A stretch of 64,000 bases of DNA, taken from Pedobacter foliorum (GTDB taxonomy: Bacteria > Bacteroidota > Bacteroidia > Sphingobacteriales > Sphingobacteriaceae). The stretch is taken from NCBI RefSeq assembly GCF_013266735.1, contig NZ_JABSNU010000018.1, positions 24,094 through 88,093 of the forward strand, in the 5' to 3' direction. This document shows positions 35,156-42,738 of the stretch, piece by piece. Below the pieces are notes generated by a model. It was not told the origin of the DNA. It searched no databases and was given only the letters and a program-made list of their open reading frames with translations. The first letter of the stretch is position 1. Each line of letters starts with the position of its first letter. The position numbers and the translations under genes are program-made.

Positions 35156-36343
35156 ATGTACAAAACTTTACAACCGGTTCTAAAACAAGAACTGGAGCAA
35201 ATAGAAAAAGACGGTTTATTTAAACGTGAACGTATTATTGTAACCCCTCAGGGAGCGGATATTAAGATCAGCACTGGTCAGGAGGTGATCAACTTTTGTG
35301 CAAATAATTATTTGGGACTATCGTCTCATCCAGCTGTTATTGATGCGGCTAAGAAAGCAATAGATAAATATGGTTACGGAATGTCGTCGGTACGTTTTAT
35401 CTGTGGTACTCAGGATGTGCATAAAGAATTGGAAGAAAAGCTTTCTAAATTTTTAGGTACAGAAGATACAATTCTATATGCGGCTGCATTTGATGCAAAT
35501 GGTGGTGTTTTTGAACCATTGTTTAATGATCAGGATGCAATTATTTCTGATGAATTGAACCATGCATCTATTATTGACGGTGTGCGTTTGTGTAAAGCAA
35601 AGCGTTTTAGGTATAAAAATGCGGATATGGCAGATTTAGAGCAGCAATTAATTGCCGCTAAGGATTCCAGACATCGTATTATTGTTACTGATGGTGCTTT
35701 CTCTATGGACGGTGTGGTAGCTCCGTTAGATAAGATTTGCGATTTAGCAGATAAATATGAAGCACTTGTGATGATTGATGAGTCGCATTGTACTGGTTTT
35801 ATGGGTAAAACCGGTCGTGGTACTCATGAACATTTCAATGTGATGGATAGGGTTGATATAATTACCGGTACTTTGGGTAAAGCTCTTGGTGGTGCATCAG
35901 GTGGTTTTACATCAGGTAAAAAAGAAATCATTGATATGTTGCGTCAAAGATCTCGTCCGTATTTATTCTCGAACACACTTGCTCCTGCAATTACAGGTGC
36001 ATCTGTAGCAGTTTTGGATCTTTTAAGTGAAACTACTGATTTAAGAGATAAATTGGAGAGCAACACGGTTTACTTCCGTAAAAAAATGACTGAAGCTGGT
36101 TTTGACATTAAAGAAGGTGTACACCCAATTGTTCCGGTGATGCTTTATGATGCTAAACTTGCGCAGGAATTTGCTGCGAAAATGCTTGAAGAAGGTATTT
36201 ATGTAATCGGTTTCTATTATCCGGTAGTAGGACAGGGTAAGGCAAGGATCCGCGTACAATTGTCAGCTGCTCACGATCAACACCATTTAGATAAAGCTAT
36301 TGCTGCATTTACTAAAGTAGGTAAAGCGTTAGGCGTAATATAA
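35156..36343 (+). CDS. kbl: Glycine C-acetyltransferase (2-amino-3-ketobutyrate CoA ligase)
   Basis: A 395-residue PLP enzyme of the alpha-oxoamine synthase family. Visible features are VINFCANNYLGLSSHP, the PLP-stacking region, VTDGAFSMDGVVAPL and MIDESHCTGFMG with the PLP-contacting Asp, and TGTLGKALGGASGG with the Schiff-base lysine. It converts 2-amino-3-ketobutyrate and CoA to glycine and acetyl-CoA, completing threonine breakdown begun by the dehydrogenase at 10326. It stands alone with its own promoter and a 3' hairpin (36352-36407). Confidence 0.95.
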   Translation: MYKTLQPVLKQELEQIEKDGLFKRERIIVTPQGADIKISTGQEVINFCANNYLGLSSHPAVIDAAKKAIDKYGYGMSSVRFICGTQDVHKELEEKLSKFLGTEDTILYAAAFDANGGVFEPLFNDQDAIISDELNHASIIDGVRLCKAKRFRYKNADMADLEQQLIAAKDSRHRIIVTDGAFSMDGVVAPLDKICDLADKYEALVMIDESHCTGFMGKTGRGTHEHFNVMDRVDIITGTLGKALGGASGGFTSGKKEIIDMLRQRSRPYLFSNTLAPAITGASVAVLDLLSETTDLRDKLESNTVYFRKKMTEAGFDIKEGVHPIVPVMLYDAKLAQEFAAKMLEEGIYVIGFYYPVVGQGKARIRVQLSAAHDQHHLDKAIAAFTKVGKALGVI

Positions 36344-36351
36344 AATTAAGC

Positions 36352-36407
36352 GGCTGAGTCCATTTTCTGTATGGAGTGATACTTCATGATGATTTTTGGA
36401 CTCAGCC
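36352..36407 (+). terminator. Compound hairpin downstream of kbl
   Basis: Outer arms GGCTGAGTCCA (36352-36362) and TGGACTCAGCC (36397-36407) pair perfectly over 11 bp. An inner stem (ATGGAGT / ACTTCAT) pairs with one G-U. The following sequence is A/T mixed without a T-run, so termination strength is uncertain. It ends before the pheS -7 box and is not in the pheS leader. Confidence 0.5.
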
Positions 36408-36434
36408 ATTATAAATATATTATATAAATAGCTG

Positions 36435-36442
36435 TATATTTG
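36435..36442 (+). promoter_or_regulatory. -7 element immediately before pheS
   Basis: TATATTTG fits TAnnTTTG and ends 5 nt before the pheS ATG at 36448. If used, transcription would start within a few bases of the start codon, giving a leaderless or nearly leaderless mRNA. No convincing -33 element is present at 19-20 nt upstream, so confidence is moderate. Confidence 0.4.
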
Positions 36443-36447
36443 TCGCC

Positions 36448-37485
36448 ATGTTACAAGACAAGATAACACAATATACAGCCGAAATAAATGCTTTTTCAAC
36501 TGATAAGGCAGATGAATTAGAACAATTCCGTATAAAATTCCTTGGTACTAAAGGAATTATCAAAGATATTTTTGATGAGTTTAAGGCCGTTTCACCAGAA
36601 GAGAAAAGAACTCTGGGGAAGGTTTTGAACGAATTTAAACAACTGGCAGAAGCTAAATATCAGACTTTGAAAGATCAGGGTGGGGTAGAAGAAGTTTCAA
36701 CTGATGCCGGTATAGATTTAACCTTGCCGGGTGAAGGGTTTGAAATTGGAGCCCGCCATCCATTAGCATTGGTTAGACGAGAAATCATTGAGATTTTTAA
36801 TAAACTTGGTTTTATTGTAGCAGAAGGTCCTGAAATTGAGGATGACTGGCACAATTTCTCTGCTTTGAACTTCCCGGAAGAACATCCGGCAAGAGATATG
36901 CAGGATACTTTCTTTATTAAAAAAGGAGGCGAAAAAGGTGATATTGCTTTACGTACCCATACTTCATCTGTACAGGTAAGGATGATGGAGGCTGGTAAGC
37001 CACCATTTAGAGCAATTATGCCGGGTCGTGTTTATCGTAATGAGGCTATTTCTGCAAGAGCACATTGCTTTTTCCATCAGGTAGAAGGTTTGTATGTTGA
37101 TGAGAATGTTTCATTCGCTGATTTAAAGCAAACGTTATTCTATTTTGTTCAGGAGCTTTATGGTGAGGGTACGAAAGTTCGCTTCCGCCCATCTTATTTC
37201 CCTTTTACAGAGCCATCTGCTGAAATGGATATCTCTTGTACAATCTGTAAAGGTGCAGGCTGTCAGATGTGTAAGTATAGCGGCTGGGTTGAGATTTTAG
37301 GATGTGGTATGGTTGATCCTAACGTTTTAGAAAATTGTGGTATTGACAGTAAGAAATATAGCGGATTTGCATTTGGAATGGGTATTGAGCGTATTGCCAA
37401 CCTTAAATTTGAGATCAAAGATTTACGTTTATTCTCTGAAAACGATGCTCGCTTTTTAAAGCAATATAAAACATCATTGATATAA
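36448..37485 (+). CDS. pheS: Phenylalanine--tRNA ligase alpha subunit
   Basis: A 345-residue class II aminoacyl-tRNA synthetase subunit. The N-terminal coiled coil (residues 1-85) contacts tRNA; the catalytic core has GARHPLALVRREIIEIF, motif 2 with GRVYRNEAISARAHCFFHQVE, and motif 3 with FAFGMGIERIANLKF. CTICKGAGCQMCKYSGW near residue 260 is the usual Cys-containing loop of the Bacteroidota enzyme. The beta subunit is not nearby. Its stop overlaps the next gene's ATG by one base (TAATG), so the downstream lipoprotein and TetR genes may be co-transcribed. Confidence 0.97.
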   Translation: MLQDKITQYTAEINAFSTDKADELEQFRIKFLGTKGIIKDIFDEFKAVSPEEKRTLGKVLNEFKQLAEAKYQTLKDQGGVEEVSTDAGIDLTLPGEGFEIGARHPLALVRREIIEIFNKLGFIVAEGPEIEDDWHNFSALNFPEEHPARDMQDTFFIKKGGEKGDIALRTHTSSVQVRMMEAGKPPFRAIMPGRVYRNEAISARAHCFFHQVEGLYVDENVSFADLKQTLFYFVQELYGEGTKVRFRPSYFPFTEPSAEMDISCTICKGAGCQMCKYSGWVEILGCGMVDPNVLENCGIDSKKYSGFAFGMGIERIANLKFEIKDLRLFSENDARFLKQYKTSLI

Positions 37486-37895
37486 TGATTAAAAAATTAG
37501 CTGGGTTATTTTTATTGGCGGTCACTTTTTTGAGTTGCGGAAAGGAAAGTGAAATGATTCCTAATGTTTTCGTGGAATATAATGTGACTGTTCAGGAATT
37601 TAATATTAAAGCTAAGAATCGTGTATTATTGGTAAGTAACCAAGGCGTTAAGGGCTTGATGATAGTTGCAGTTGGTAGTGGTTATAGGGCGTTCGATAGA
37701 GCGAGCTCGGTAAACCCTCAAAATGGGGGCTGTGCAGTTGTACCGGATTCAACCGGAATTACTGCTACTGATCCTTGTACAGGAGCTAAGTTTTTACTGT
37801 TGGATGGAACTCCGCAAAAGGCACCAGCTGTACGTAATTTAAAGTCTTATAGTACATCACTTCGTGGTGGGCAAACTATAAATGTAAGTAATTAA
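37485..37895 (+). CDS. Rieske-like lipoprotein lacking the [2Fe-2S] ligands
   Basis: A 136-residue lipoprotein, acylated Cys18 in LAVTFLSCGKE. The rest resembles a Rieske domain: MIVAVGSGYRAFDRASSV at residues 59-76, DPCTGAKFLLLDGTP at 96-110, and a final AVRNLKSYSTSLRGG strand as in Rieske C termini. The iron-binding boxes are altered: the usual C-x-H-x-G-C is here NPQNGGC (77-83) and C-P-C-H-G is DPCTG (96-100). The two structural disulfide cysteines appear kept (Cys83, Cys98), while all four cluster ligands are gone. It overlaps both neighbours by one base. Function is unknown. Confidence 0.75.
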   Translation: MIKKLAGLFLLAVTFLSCGKESEMIPNVFVEYNVTVQEFNIKAKNRVLLVSNQGVKGLMIVAVGSGYRAFDRASSVNPQNGGCAVVPDSTGITATDPCTGAKFLLLDGTPQKAPAVRNLKSYSTSLRGGQTINVSN

Positions 37896-38470
37896 TGGAA
37901 CCAGAGAAAATAAAGGAAAGTATAATCAGGTCTGCTAAAGAACTGTTCAGAAAGTACGGCTATCATAAAACAAGTGTTAATGAAATTGCCAGAAAAGCCA
38001 GAATAGCTAAGGCAACTATATACAAGTATTTTGAAAGTAAAGAGCAGATTCTTGATGCTATCCTAATGGATTATCTGGACTTAAATCTTCATGAGATTTT
38101 AAAAAATAAAGCTCAGTTTGCTGATGAAGAAGAGCATCTTAAGGCACTTGTAATGAAAACATGCAGACTTACTTATACGGTTTGCAATGAGTTTATTGGT
38201 TGGGATTTTGTTAGAGAGAATGCCAACTCACAAGACTTTCTAAAGCATTTATCTGATCAGTTGGAGTCGTTATTACTTTCTGCTTATCTGGAGCTTGATC
38301 ATTTTAAAAATAATCCATCGCGTAAAGAGGGACTTGCATTTTTGTTAAAAGCCAGCAAGAGCATTGTGTTCTCATTCGCATTCACTTCTGTTAGTGATTC
38401 TGACGTTCGTAAGAACTTCGTTAGTTTTCAGAAAGAACTTCTTCCCTTCCTGGTAAAGGCCGCATTGTAG
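37895..38470 (+). CDS. TetR/AcrR family transcriptional regulator
   Basis: A 191-residue protein with an N-terminal TetR helix-turn-helix: IIRSAKELFRKYGYHKTSVN, then ARKARIAKATIYKYFESKEQ with the recognition helix. The C-terminal ligand domain is helical and not assignable. The ATG overlaps the preceding stop by one base (TAATG), coupling it to the Rieske-like gene. A 26-bp palindrome, a good operator candidate, lies 21 nt after its stop at 38492-38517 in front of a small ORF. Confidence 0.92.
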   Translation: MEPEKIKESIIRSAKELFRKYGYHKTSVNEIARKARIAKATIYKYFESKEQILDAILMDYLDLNLHEILKNKAQFADEEEHLKALVMKTCRLTYTVCNEFIGWDFVRENANSQDFLKHLSDQLESLLLSAYLELDHFKNNPSRKEGLAFLLKASKSIVFSFAFTSVSDSDVRKNFVSFQKELLPFLVKAAL

Positions 38471-38491
38471 GTTTCTTTACAAAACCTTAAC

Positions 38492-38532
38492 TTATACCGT
38501 TTTGGTATTCGGTATAAAAACATTTATATTTG
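38492..38532 (+). promoter_or_regulatory. Palindromic operator overlapping a promoter
   Basis: TTATACCG (38492-38499) and CGGTATAA (38510-38517) are perfect inverted repeats with a 10-nt spacer that itself contains TTTTGG (38500-38505). That TTTG, a -33 element, is followed after 20 nt by TATATTTG at 38525-38532, a consensus -7 element. A dimeric repressor bound to the palindrome would cover the -33 element. The TetR gene just upstream is the obvious candidate; the downstream target is the 36-codon ORF at 38553 or rlmD. Confidence 0.65.
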
Positions 38533-38552
38533 GCCATATACGTCAATATATT

Positions 38553-38663
38553 ATGAGTAAAGAGGTTTTAGAGATTTCTGTAATGGTTGATGAGAAGTTT
38601 GATATGAGCTTTAATCTGGTTGAAGGCATTTTTGGTTTAATCCTTAAAGTTTTTGGTAAGTAG
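38553..38663 (+). CDS. Putative 36-residue small protein downstream of the operator
   Basis: ATG at 38553 opens an ORF of 36 codons, stop at 38661-38663. It reads MSKEVLEISVMVDEKFDMSF, then NLVEGIFGLILKVFGK: an acidic first half and a C-terminal hydrophobic/amphipathic helix with lysines, as in small membrane-associated peptides. It has its own promoter overlapped by a TetR-type operator 20 nt upstream. There is no recognisable family and no ribosome-binding site beyond an A/T-rich upstream. It could be non-coding leader instead. Confidence 0.4.
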   Translation: MSKEVLEISVMVDEKFDMSFNLVEGIFGLILKVFGK

Positions 38664-38753
38664 AGTTTGATATTGCATTTTCTTTTCTTTGAAAGGTGTT
38701 TGATTACCTGACGGAGATCAGTATGTCTGAAATTTTATCTAATTTTGCGGCAA

Positions 38754-40223
38754 ATGAGTAGAAATAGAAAAGCCGGAACAGTAACCATCATCCCCAATTT
38801 AAGTATTATTGATATTGCCGAGGAAGGCAAGGGTGTTGGTAAAGCAGATGAATTGGTAATATTTGTGGATAAAGCCGTACCGGGTGATGTGGTTGATGTT
38901 CGCATAGTAAAGAAAAAGAAGAATTTTGCTGAAGCAGTAATTGAAAGCTTAAATGAAGCTTCTGATTTAAGGGTTGATCCTTTTTGTCAGCACTTTGGTA
39001 CCTGTGGTGGTTGCAAATGGCAACACATGGGCTATGATGCTCAATTGAAATTTAAACATAAAAATGTGGAGGCTGCTTTACAGCGTCTCGCAAAGATTGA
39101 TACTTCTGCAATGGAGCCAATTTTAGGTTCTGCAGAAAATAAATACTATCGCAATAAGCTTGAATACACGTTTTCTAATAAACGCTGGTTAAATAAACAA
39201 GATATGGCGGATAGAGCAGAGGATTCAGAAGGGCCAAATGAGGACCTGGAAATGAATGCCCTTGGTTTTCACGTTCCACTTAGGTTTGATAAAATTTTAG
39301 ATATACAGCATTGTTATTTACAAGCTGAGCCATCTAATACATTAAGAAATAGCGTTAGAGCATATGCTTTAGAAAACGGACTGTCTTTTTACGATTTGCG
39401 TAATCATGAAGGTAGCTTAAGAAACCTGATTATACGTACTTCATCTACAGGAGAAGTAATGGTGGTTGTGGTTTTTGCGTATGCAGAACAAGAACAGGTA
39501 GATGGCTTAATGGAATATCTGAAAGTAAACTTCCCTGAAATCACTTCATTACTTTACATATTAAATCAAAAGAAGAACGATACCATTTTTGACCAGGATG
39601 TAATTACTTACGCGGGTAGGGATTACATTTTTGAGGAAATGGACGGTCTAAAGTTTAAAATTGGTGCGAAATCTTTTTATCAAACCAATTCAGATCAGGC
39701 TCACGAGTTGTATAAAATCACGAAGGAATTTTCCGGTTTTTCTGGTGATGAACTGGTTTATGATTTATACACCGGTGCAGGTACTATTGCCAATTTTGTA
39801 GCGAGAAGTGTGAAACAGGTTGTTGGAATTGAATATGTACCTACAGCTATTGAGGATGCTAAGTTTAATTCGGAGCTTAATAAAATAGAGAATACGATTT
39901 TCTATGCCGGTGATATGAAGGACATCCTGACAAGAGATTTTATTGCTGATCATGGTAAACCTGATGTGGTAATAACAGATCCACCGAGGGCTGGAATGCA
40001 CGCCGACGTAGTTGAAAGATTACTTGAGATGGAAGCTGAGAAAATTGTTTATGTGAGTTGCAATGCAGCTACCCAGGCAAGAGATTTGGCTTTGTTAAAA
40101 GAAAAATATGAGGTAGTTCGTATTAAGCCGGTTGATATGTTTCCGCATACTCAGCATGTTGAGAATGTTGTGTTGTTAAAATTTGTAGGTAGCAAACCGC
40201 AAGATAATTTAGAGAATAATTAA
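38754..40223 (+). CDS. rlmD: 23S rRNA (uracil-5-)-methyltransferase RlmD
   Basis: A 489-residue TrmA/RlmD-type methyltransferase. An N-terminal TRAM domain (about 10-70, GKGVGKADELVIFVDKAVPGD) is followed by CQHFGTCGGCKWQH, three Cys of the [4Fe-4S] cluster site, and a SAM-binding domain with DLYTGAGTIANFVA, DPPRAGMHADVVE and YVSCNAATQARD, where the Cys is the catalytic nucleophile. It methylates 23S rRNA uridine. The ATG at 38754 is preferred over an in-frame TTG at 38745, which lies in a TAATTTTG -7-like box (38740-38747); the mRNA could thus be nearly leaderless. Confidence 0.93.
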   Translation: MSRNRKAGTVTIIPNLSIIDIAEEGKGVGKADELVIFVDKAVPGDVVDVRIVKKKKNFAEAVIESLNEASDLRVDPFCQHFGTCGGCKWQHMGYDAQLKFKHKNVEAALQRLAKIDTSAMEPILGSAENKYYRNKLEYTFSNKRWLNKQDMADRAEDSEGPNEDLEMNALGFHVPLRFDKILDIQHCYLQAEPSNTLRNSVRAYALENGLSFYDLRNHEGSLRNLIIRTSSTGEVMVVVVFAYAEQEQVDGLMEYLKVNFPEITSLLYILNQKKNDTIFDQDVITYAGRDYIFEEMDGLKFKIGAKSFYQTNSDQAHELYKITKEFSGFSGDELVYDLYTGAGTIANFVARSVKQVVGIEYVPTAIEDAKFNSELNKIENTIFYAGDMKDILTRDFIADHGKPDVVITDPPRAGMHADVVERLLEMEAEKIVYVSCNAATQARDLALLKEKYEVVRIKPVDMFPHTQHVENVVLLKFVGSKPQDNLENN

Positions 40224-40226
40224 AAA

Positions 40227-40628
40227 ATGGATATAGAAGAATTATTGCCACAGGAATCGGAAGGCGGAAAACCAGAACAGAAAAAGCAAAGTCCTTTGGT
40301 AAGCCTTGAAAAGGATTTGGATTTATATGCTGATTCTATTAAAGAGGTTGCAGTAGATATAATGGTGGAAGGAATAACCGCTAATCCTATTTTTATAGCT
40401 CACCAGTACGTTGTAAATATTGGAGAGGTAATTCTGGATAGAAAAGAACTAAATACGGAGTGGACCATACAAGTTTCTACTTTCGAAGAGTTTATAGAGA
40501 AAGGTATTATCCAACCGGATAAAAAAGCATTGTTTCTTAAAAGCTACAAAAAACCTGAAGACTTTATGTGTGTTTTTGTAATCGTACCCGAAGGGGCGAA
40601 CTTTATTTATTATCCTTATAAAAAGTAA
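40227..40628 (+). CDS. Conserved hypothetical protein downstream of rlmD
   Basis: A 133-residue soluble protein starting 3 nt after the rlmD stop and therefore co-transcribed. A charged low-complexity N terminus (residues 1-30) precedes a compact alpha/beta region with SIKEVAVDIMVEGITANPIF, IAHQYVVNIGEVILDRKEL and FMCVFVIVPEGANFIYYPY. No motif suggests enzymatic activity and I do not recognise the family. The position after rlmD may mean a role in RNA or ribosome maturation, but this is weak inference. Confidence 0.8.
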   Translation: MDIEELLPQESEGGKPEQKKQSPLVSLEKDLDLYADSIKEVAVDIMVEGITANPIFIAHQYVVNIGEVILDRKELNTEWTIQVSTFEEFIEKGIIQPDKKALFLKSYKKPEDFMCVFVIVPEGANFIYYPYKK

Positions 40629-40646
40629 AGGCGAGCTAAAATAAAA

Positions 40647-40676
40647 ATTCCTGCCAGACATCCGTTTGGCAGGAAT
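40647..40676 (-). terminator. Intrinsic terminator of the head-GIN gene
   Basis: ATTCCTGCCA (40647-40656) and TGGCAGGAAT (40667-40676) form a perfect 10-bp stem with a 10-nt loop. On the minus strand it is followed by TTTTTATTTTAG, a good T-run. On the plus strand the following bases are A-rich, so it mainly serves the minus-strand gene. Confidence 0.75.
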
Positions 40677-40697
40677 AACTAAAAACTAAACTAAACT

Positions 40698-41408
40698 TTA
40701 TTTTATTCGGTTAACATCTCCGCTTTTGCTGGAGTTGTTTTTTACTGATGCATTTCCTTTGTAGTTTATATCACTACCTCCACTGGCACTTGCTTCTAAT
40801 GCTTTATTAACATAAATATTTGCATCAGACCCGCCGCTTGAACTTACTTTTGCATAATCAACTACAAAATTAAGTGCGTTTACATCGCTGCCGCCACTTG
40901 TAGAAACCTCCATATTTGTAGCGCTACCTTTTAAATCAAGATCAGAGCCGCCACTTGTTTGTATTTCGACATCTTTAGCAACTACGTCTAATTTCAAGTC
41001 TGAACCTCCGGATGCACTTAGTGATAACCTGTCTGTTTTCAGCGTGTTTTGAGTATATACATCACTGCCACCACTTGCCGATATAGCAGTAAGTGTTTTG
41101 TAGTTTACGTAAACTTTGATAGATTGATTTTTAAATATGCGACCCCAGTTAACGCCATCTTTGTATTTGATTCTTAGATTATTTCCTTCTTTTTCAATAA
41201 TCACATCTTTAATAAGATCTGGGTGAGCATTGATACGGATATTCTCTGAATTACTTTGAGTAAGGTATAAGTCTATTCCACTTGAAACTGAAACTTCATT
41301 AAAGTTTTTTATTGCAACATCTTTATCCTGTTGTGCCTTTAGGGATATCACAGAGGCTGTAAAGATTAGAAGTGTTAGTGCGGATTTAAGTATAGATGAT
41401 GTTTTCAT
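40698..41408 (-). CDS. Head-GIN domain (DUF2807) secreted protein
   Basis: A 236-residue protein with a signal peptide (to about 25, SVISLKAQ). The DUF2807 head-GIN domain forms a right-handed beta-helix: successive coils each carry SGGSD at 9- to 25-residue spacing (SASGGSDVYTQ, SASGGSDLKL, TSGGSDLDL, TSGGSDVNA, SSSGGSDANI, SASGGSDINY), so the Gly-Gly-Ser-Asp turns stack on one face. NEVSVSSGIDLYLTQSNSEN opens the domain. The family is often called putative autotransporter adhesin; its real role is unknown. Its 3' end has a terminator at 40647-40676. Confidence 0.9.
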   Translation of the reverse strand: MKTSSILKSALTLLIFTASVISLKAQQDKDVAIKNFNEVSVSSGIDLYLTQSNSENIRINAHPDLIKDVIIEKEGNNLRIKYKDGVNWGRIFKNQSIKVYVNYKTLTAISASGGSDVYTQNTLKTDRLSLSASGGSDLKLDVVAKDVEIQTSGGSDLDLKGSATNMEVSTSGGSDVNALNFVVDYAKVSSSGGSDANIYVNKALEASASGGSDINYKGNASVKNNSSKSGDVNRIK

Positions 41409-41509
41409 ATTAGGTTTTTGAATGATGGTTTATTAATTAGACGCAACAGGGGGCTAAACGTTGCACGATTTGTAAACTTTTTTTTAAGGGATATAAAAAT
41501 ATTTTAATC

Positions 41510-41517
41510 TAAGTTTG
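41510..41517 (+). promoter_or_regulatory. -7 element upstream of the phosphoribosyltransferase operon
   Basis: TAAGTTTG matches TAnnTTTG; transcription would begin about 41522, giving a leader of about 47 nt to the ATG at 41569. A -33 match is not obvious. Confidence 0.4.
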
Positions 41518-41568
41518 AATATGAACCTTAAAATGGTTCTTTTTGTAGTATAAACAATGTGATACCAG

Positions 41569-42078
41569 ATGGGAGAATCTCAATTACTTATTCTTGATAA
41601 AAAACAGATACAGCAAAAGATCAACAGAATTGCATACCAGATTTTGGAAGATAATTTAAATGAGAAAGAAATTGTACTGGCCGGAATATGGGACCGTGGC
41701 TATAAATTGGCCTTGCGTTTAAAAAAGGTGTTGACAAAAATTTCTGATCTTAAAATTACAATGCTTAGGATTGATCTTGATAGATTGAATACCAAACTGG
41801 TGGCCAATACGGATTTAGATGAGTCGCATTGGAAGAATAAGGTAATCATACTTGTTGATGATGTATTGAACAGTGGTAAGACTTTGGCTTATGGCCTTGG
41901 TGTTTTCCTGAATACTCCACATAAAAAGATTAGAACAGTGGTACTAGTTGATAGAAGTCATAAAATTTTCCCAATAGCAACAGATTTTGTTGGTTTACAG
42001 TTGGCTACGGTTTTAAAAGAACATGTAGATGTGGTAATGGATGTTGAAGGAGAAGAGGATAGGGTCTATTTAAGCTAA
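41569..42078 (+). CDS. Phosphoribosyltransferase-domain protein (PyrR-like)
   Basis: A 169-residue type I phosphoribosyltransferase. The PRPP-binding signature is VIILVDDVLNSGKTLAYGLG near residue 91, with the hood and first-strand region IVLAGIWDRGYKLALRLKKV before it. The size and DRS at RTVVLVDRSHKIFPIATDFVG match PyrR-like proteins, though Bacteroidota versions are not proven attenuators of pyr operons. The substrate base cannot be told from sequence. It lies 40 nt upstream of an acyltransferase gene, with no evident functional link. Confidence 0.87.
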   Translation: MGESQLLILDKKQIQQKINRIAYQILEDNLNEKEIVLAGIWDRGYKLALRLKKVLTKISDLKITMLRIDLDRLNTKLVANTDLDESHWKNKVIILVDDVLNSGKTLAYGLGVFLNTPHKKIRTVVLVDRSHKIFPIATDFVGLQLATVLKEHVDVVMDVEGEEDRVYLS

Positions 42079-42117
42079 CCGTTTGCATTTAAAGCTAATT
42101 TTTCTCATTTTAGAGGG

Positions 42118-42738
42118 ATGTACCAGTCCCAAAAAAGCCCTATAGTTTTTAAGTTCTTTTCCTGGTATGTTGCTTATATCATAAAGAAGGACTTTTCTTC
42201 GTATAATTTTAATAAACTTCAGATTAAAGATGATGAGGCTGTACTTTTATTAGCCAATCATTTTAGCTGGTGGGATGGCTTTTTGATGTTTTATTTAAAT
42301 AAAAAGCTATTTAAGAAACAGTTTCATGTGCTGGTTACAAAAGAGGACTATGAGAAATTATGGTTTTTAAAATACTTAGGAGCTTTTGCTGCTGAAACAA
42401 ATGGGAAAGATGTGGTTCAAACATTAATATATGCAGGTGGTCTGCTAGATAATCCTGATAATTTGGTTCTTATTTTTCCGCAAGGAAAGTTGTATACAAG
42501 CTATATCGGTAGTATTAGTTTCGAGAAGGGAGTGATGCAGGTTGTGAATGCATCAAAGAAGAAGTTTCAGACTATATTTTCAGCCAATCTTACAGATTAT
42601 TTTGGTGAACGGAAACCGGAAGCCAGGAGTTACTTAGCTAGCTGGGAGGCTGAAGAATATGTGAGTTTACAGTTGCTGAAAAGTGAGTACAATAAGCACT
42701 ACGGAGCTGCCGTTAAAAGTCAGGGAAAGGCTTTATGA
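42118..42738 (+). CDS. PlsC-type lysophospholipid acyltransferase family protein
   Basis: A 206-residue 1-acylglycerol-3-phosphate-acyltransferase-fold protein. The catalytic H-x4-D motif is NHFSWWDGF (near residue 53), and the second conserved block, usually F-x-EG-T, appears as FPQGKLYTS near residue 121, so Gln-Gly replaces the usual Glu-Gly. It begins after a moderately charged N terminus without a clear transmembrane segment. The next gene, a glycosyltransferase-like protein, overlaps it by 4 nt (ATGA), so the two probably act on the same lipid, perhaps a lipid A or carotenoid derivative. Confidence 0.85.
   Translation: MYQSQKSPIVFKFFSWYVAYIIKKDFSSYNFNKLQIKDDEAVLLLANHFSWWDGFLMFYLNKKLFKKQFHVLVTKEDYEKLWFLKYLGAFAAETNGKDVVQTLIYAGGLLDNPDNLVLIFPQGKLYTSYIGSISFEKGVMQVVNASKKKFQTIFSANLTDYFGERKPEARSYLASWEAEEYVSLQLLKSEYNKHYGAAVKSQGKAL

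Noticed and set aside
36352..36407. T-box or tRNA-sensing leader of pheS
   Set aside because: The hairpin lies upstream of the only -7 box near pheS and shows no T-box sequence; better a kbl 3' structure.
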